Source: Streptomycetaceae bacterium (GTDB lineage: Bacteria > Actinomycetota > Actinomycetes > Nanopelagicales > Nanopelagicaceae). From it: a DNA stretch of 5,657 bases. Each line of letters opens with the position of its first letter. The first letter of the stretch is position 1. The translations under genes and the position numbers were made by a program. The DNA lies in assembly GCA_027490415.1 (NCBI GenBank), contig JAIXYD010000186.1, positions 1 through 5,657 of the forward strand, written 5' to 3'. The notes under the pieces were generated by a model. The model did not search any database and was not told the DNA's origin. It saw only the letters and a program-made list of their open reading frames with translations. Below are positions 5,291-5,657 of the stretch, one piece after another.

Positions 5291-5657
5291 AGAATGCCCG
5301 AATAGGTCTTACATAAATGAAGAGGTCTTTATCTCCGGAGCGCTGGCCGCGAGTATCAAAGTATTGGCTCCTTGCTCCGTAGTTCCACCATTCAGATGAG
5401 GACATATAGAGGTTACTTACGAACCCTCCTAGGTCGTTGAGAGTTCCAGTTTTTAAGGTTCCACTGCCGTCGCACACCACTCTGACATTGCCCGTTAACT
5501 GACCTCGCGCATATTTGCAGAGCTCATTTAATTCATTCGCCGAAGGGATAAACCACTGCCCGGCGCTGGAGTTACCCGCATATGCAAGAACTGCAGCCTG
5601 AGCACTCGACGTTGCACCCGCGACTTTCATCACGCTTGTGTTGTAGAAACCTTGACC
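5289..5657 (-). CDS. DUF1566/Lcl-like surface protein, C-terminal part (N-terminus beyond right edge)
   Basis: The last 122 residues of a second secreted-type protein; the frame stays open to the window edge (the edge reads GQGFYNTS). The GTG at 5631-5633 is internal: residues on both sides of it align with the GWGYRNT...LQGNT region of the neighbouring protein, so the true start lies outside the window. The fragment carries GQWFIPSANELNELCKY, matching DWYLPSKDELTQMCKW of the neighbour, a second cysteine further on (VVCDG) as in the other modules, YMSSSE, and the terminal VRPIRAF. Between SSSE and VRPIRAF it is unlike both modules of the downstream protein and rich in Trp, Tyr, Arg and Asp. 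Its stop is 12 bases before the next start, so both genes probably form one operon whose promoter lies to the right. Confidence 0.85.
   Translation of the reverse strand, partial: GQGFYNTSVMKVAGATSSAQAAVLAYAGNSSAGQWFIPSANELNELCKYARGQLTGNVRVVCDGSGTLKTGTLNDLGGFVSNLYMSSSEWWNYGARSQYFDTRGQRSGDKDLFIYVRPIRAF

Noticed and set aside
5631..5633. GTG as the start of the right-hand surface gene
   Set aside because: The frame continues to the window edge and the residues before the GTG (GQGFYNTS) align with the conserved GWGYRNT segment of the paralogous modules.
2997..5657. A diversity-generating retroelement within the window
   Set aside because: No reverse transcriptase gene and no template repeat are present here; only the target-type fold and divergent segments are seen, so it is kept as a testable hypothesis and not annotated.

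Overview
The window looks like chromosomal DNA from an actinobacterium of moderate GC. The permease N-terminus has the basic 'SPSxRERERK' leader often seen in actinobacterial amino-acid permeases, promoter -10 boxes fit the loose TAnnnT form, and the secreted proteins resemble modular surface proteins of small freshwater planktonic actinobacteria (Nanopelagicales/acI type). That placement is an inference from style, not from a database match.

Left part (1-1540): an amino-acid ABC uptake operon on the minus strand. A 281-residue lipoprotein solute-binding protein comes first and is followed by a permease that runs off the left edge. Upstream of the binding protein is a good sigma-70-type promoter (TAGACA, 17 bp, TAGCCT), abutted by two CTTGCAA(G/T) direct repeats whose centres lie one helical turn apart. 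This is a candidate regulator site.

Middle (1540-2910): two plus-strand housekeeping-type genes, an alpha/beta hydrolase with a complete Ser-Asp-His triad and probably a leaderless mRNA, then a four-helix membrane protein of the PsiE family with its own ribosome binding site and a candidate promoter.

Boundary (2918-2977): seven bases after the PsiE-family gene lies the 3' two-thirds of a tRNA-Tyr gene on the minus strand (GTA anticodon, T-arm, 3' acceptor strand, CCA). No matching 5' acceptor strand or D-arm follows. This is the pattern left when an element integrates into a tRNA gene. Its orientation places the inserted DNA to the right, so the surface-protein genes would be island cargo and the tRNA-proximal left block the older chromosome.

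Right part (2997-5657): two tightly packed minus-strand genes for secreted proteins. The complete one (759 aa) has a signal peptide, a four-cysteine N-terminal module, an Fn3 domain, a DUF1566/Lcl-like domain, a putative Ig domain and a second DUF1566-like domain. The upstream gene, cut by the right edge, ends in a third, more diverged DUF1566-like domain. The three domains share a conserved frame (LPS/IPS-x-x-EL, SSSE-like, V/L-R-P-I/V-R-A-F) around a strongly divergent segment just before the C-terminus. The most interesting hypothesis here is a tRNA-bordered island carrying diversifying surface-binding proteins.
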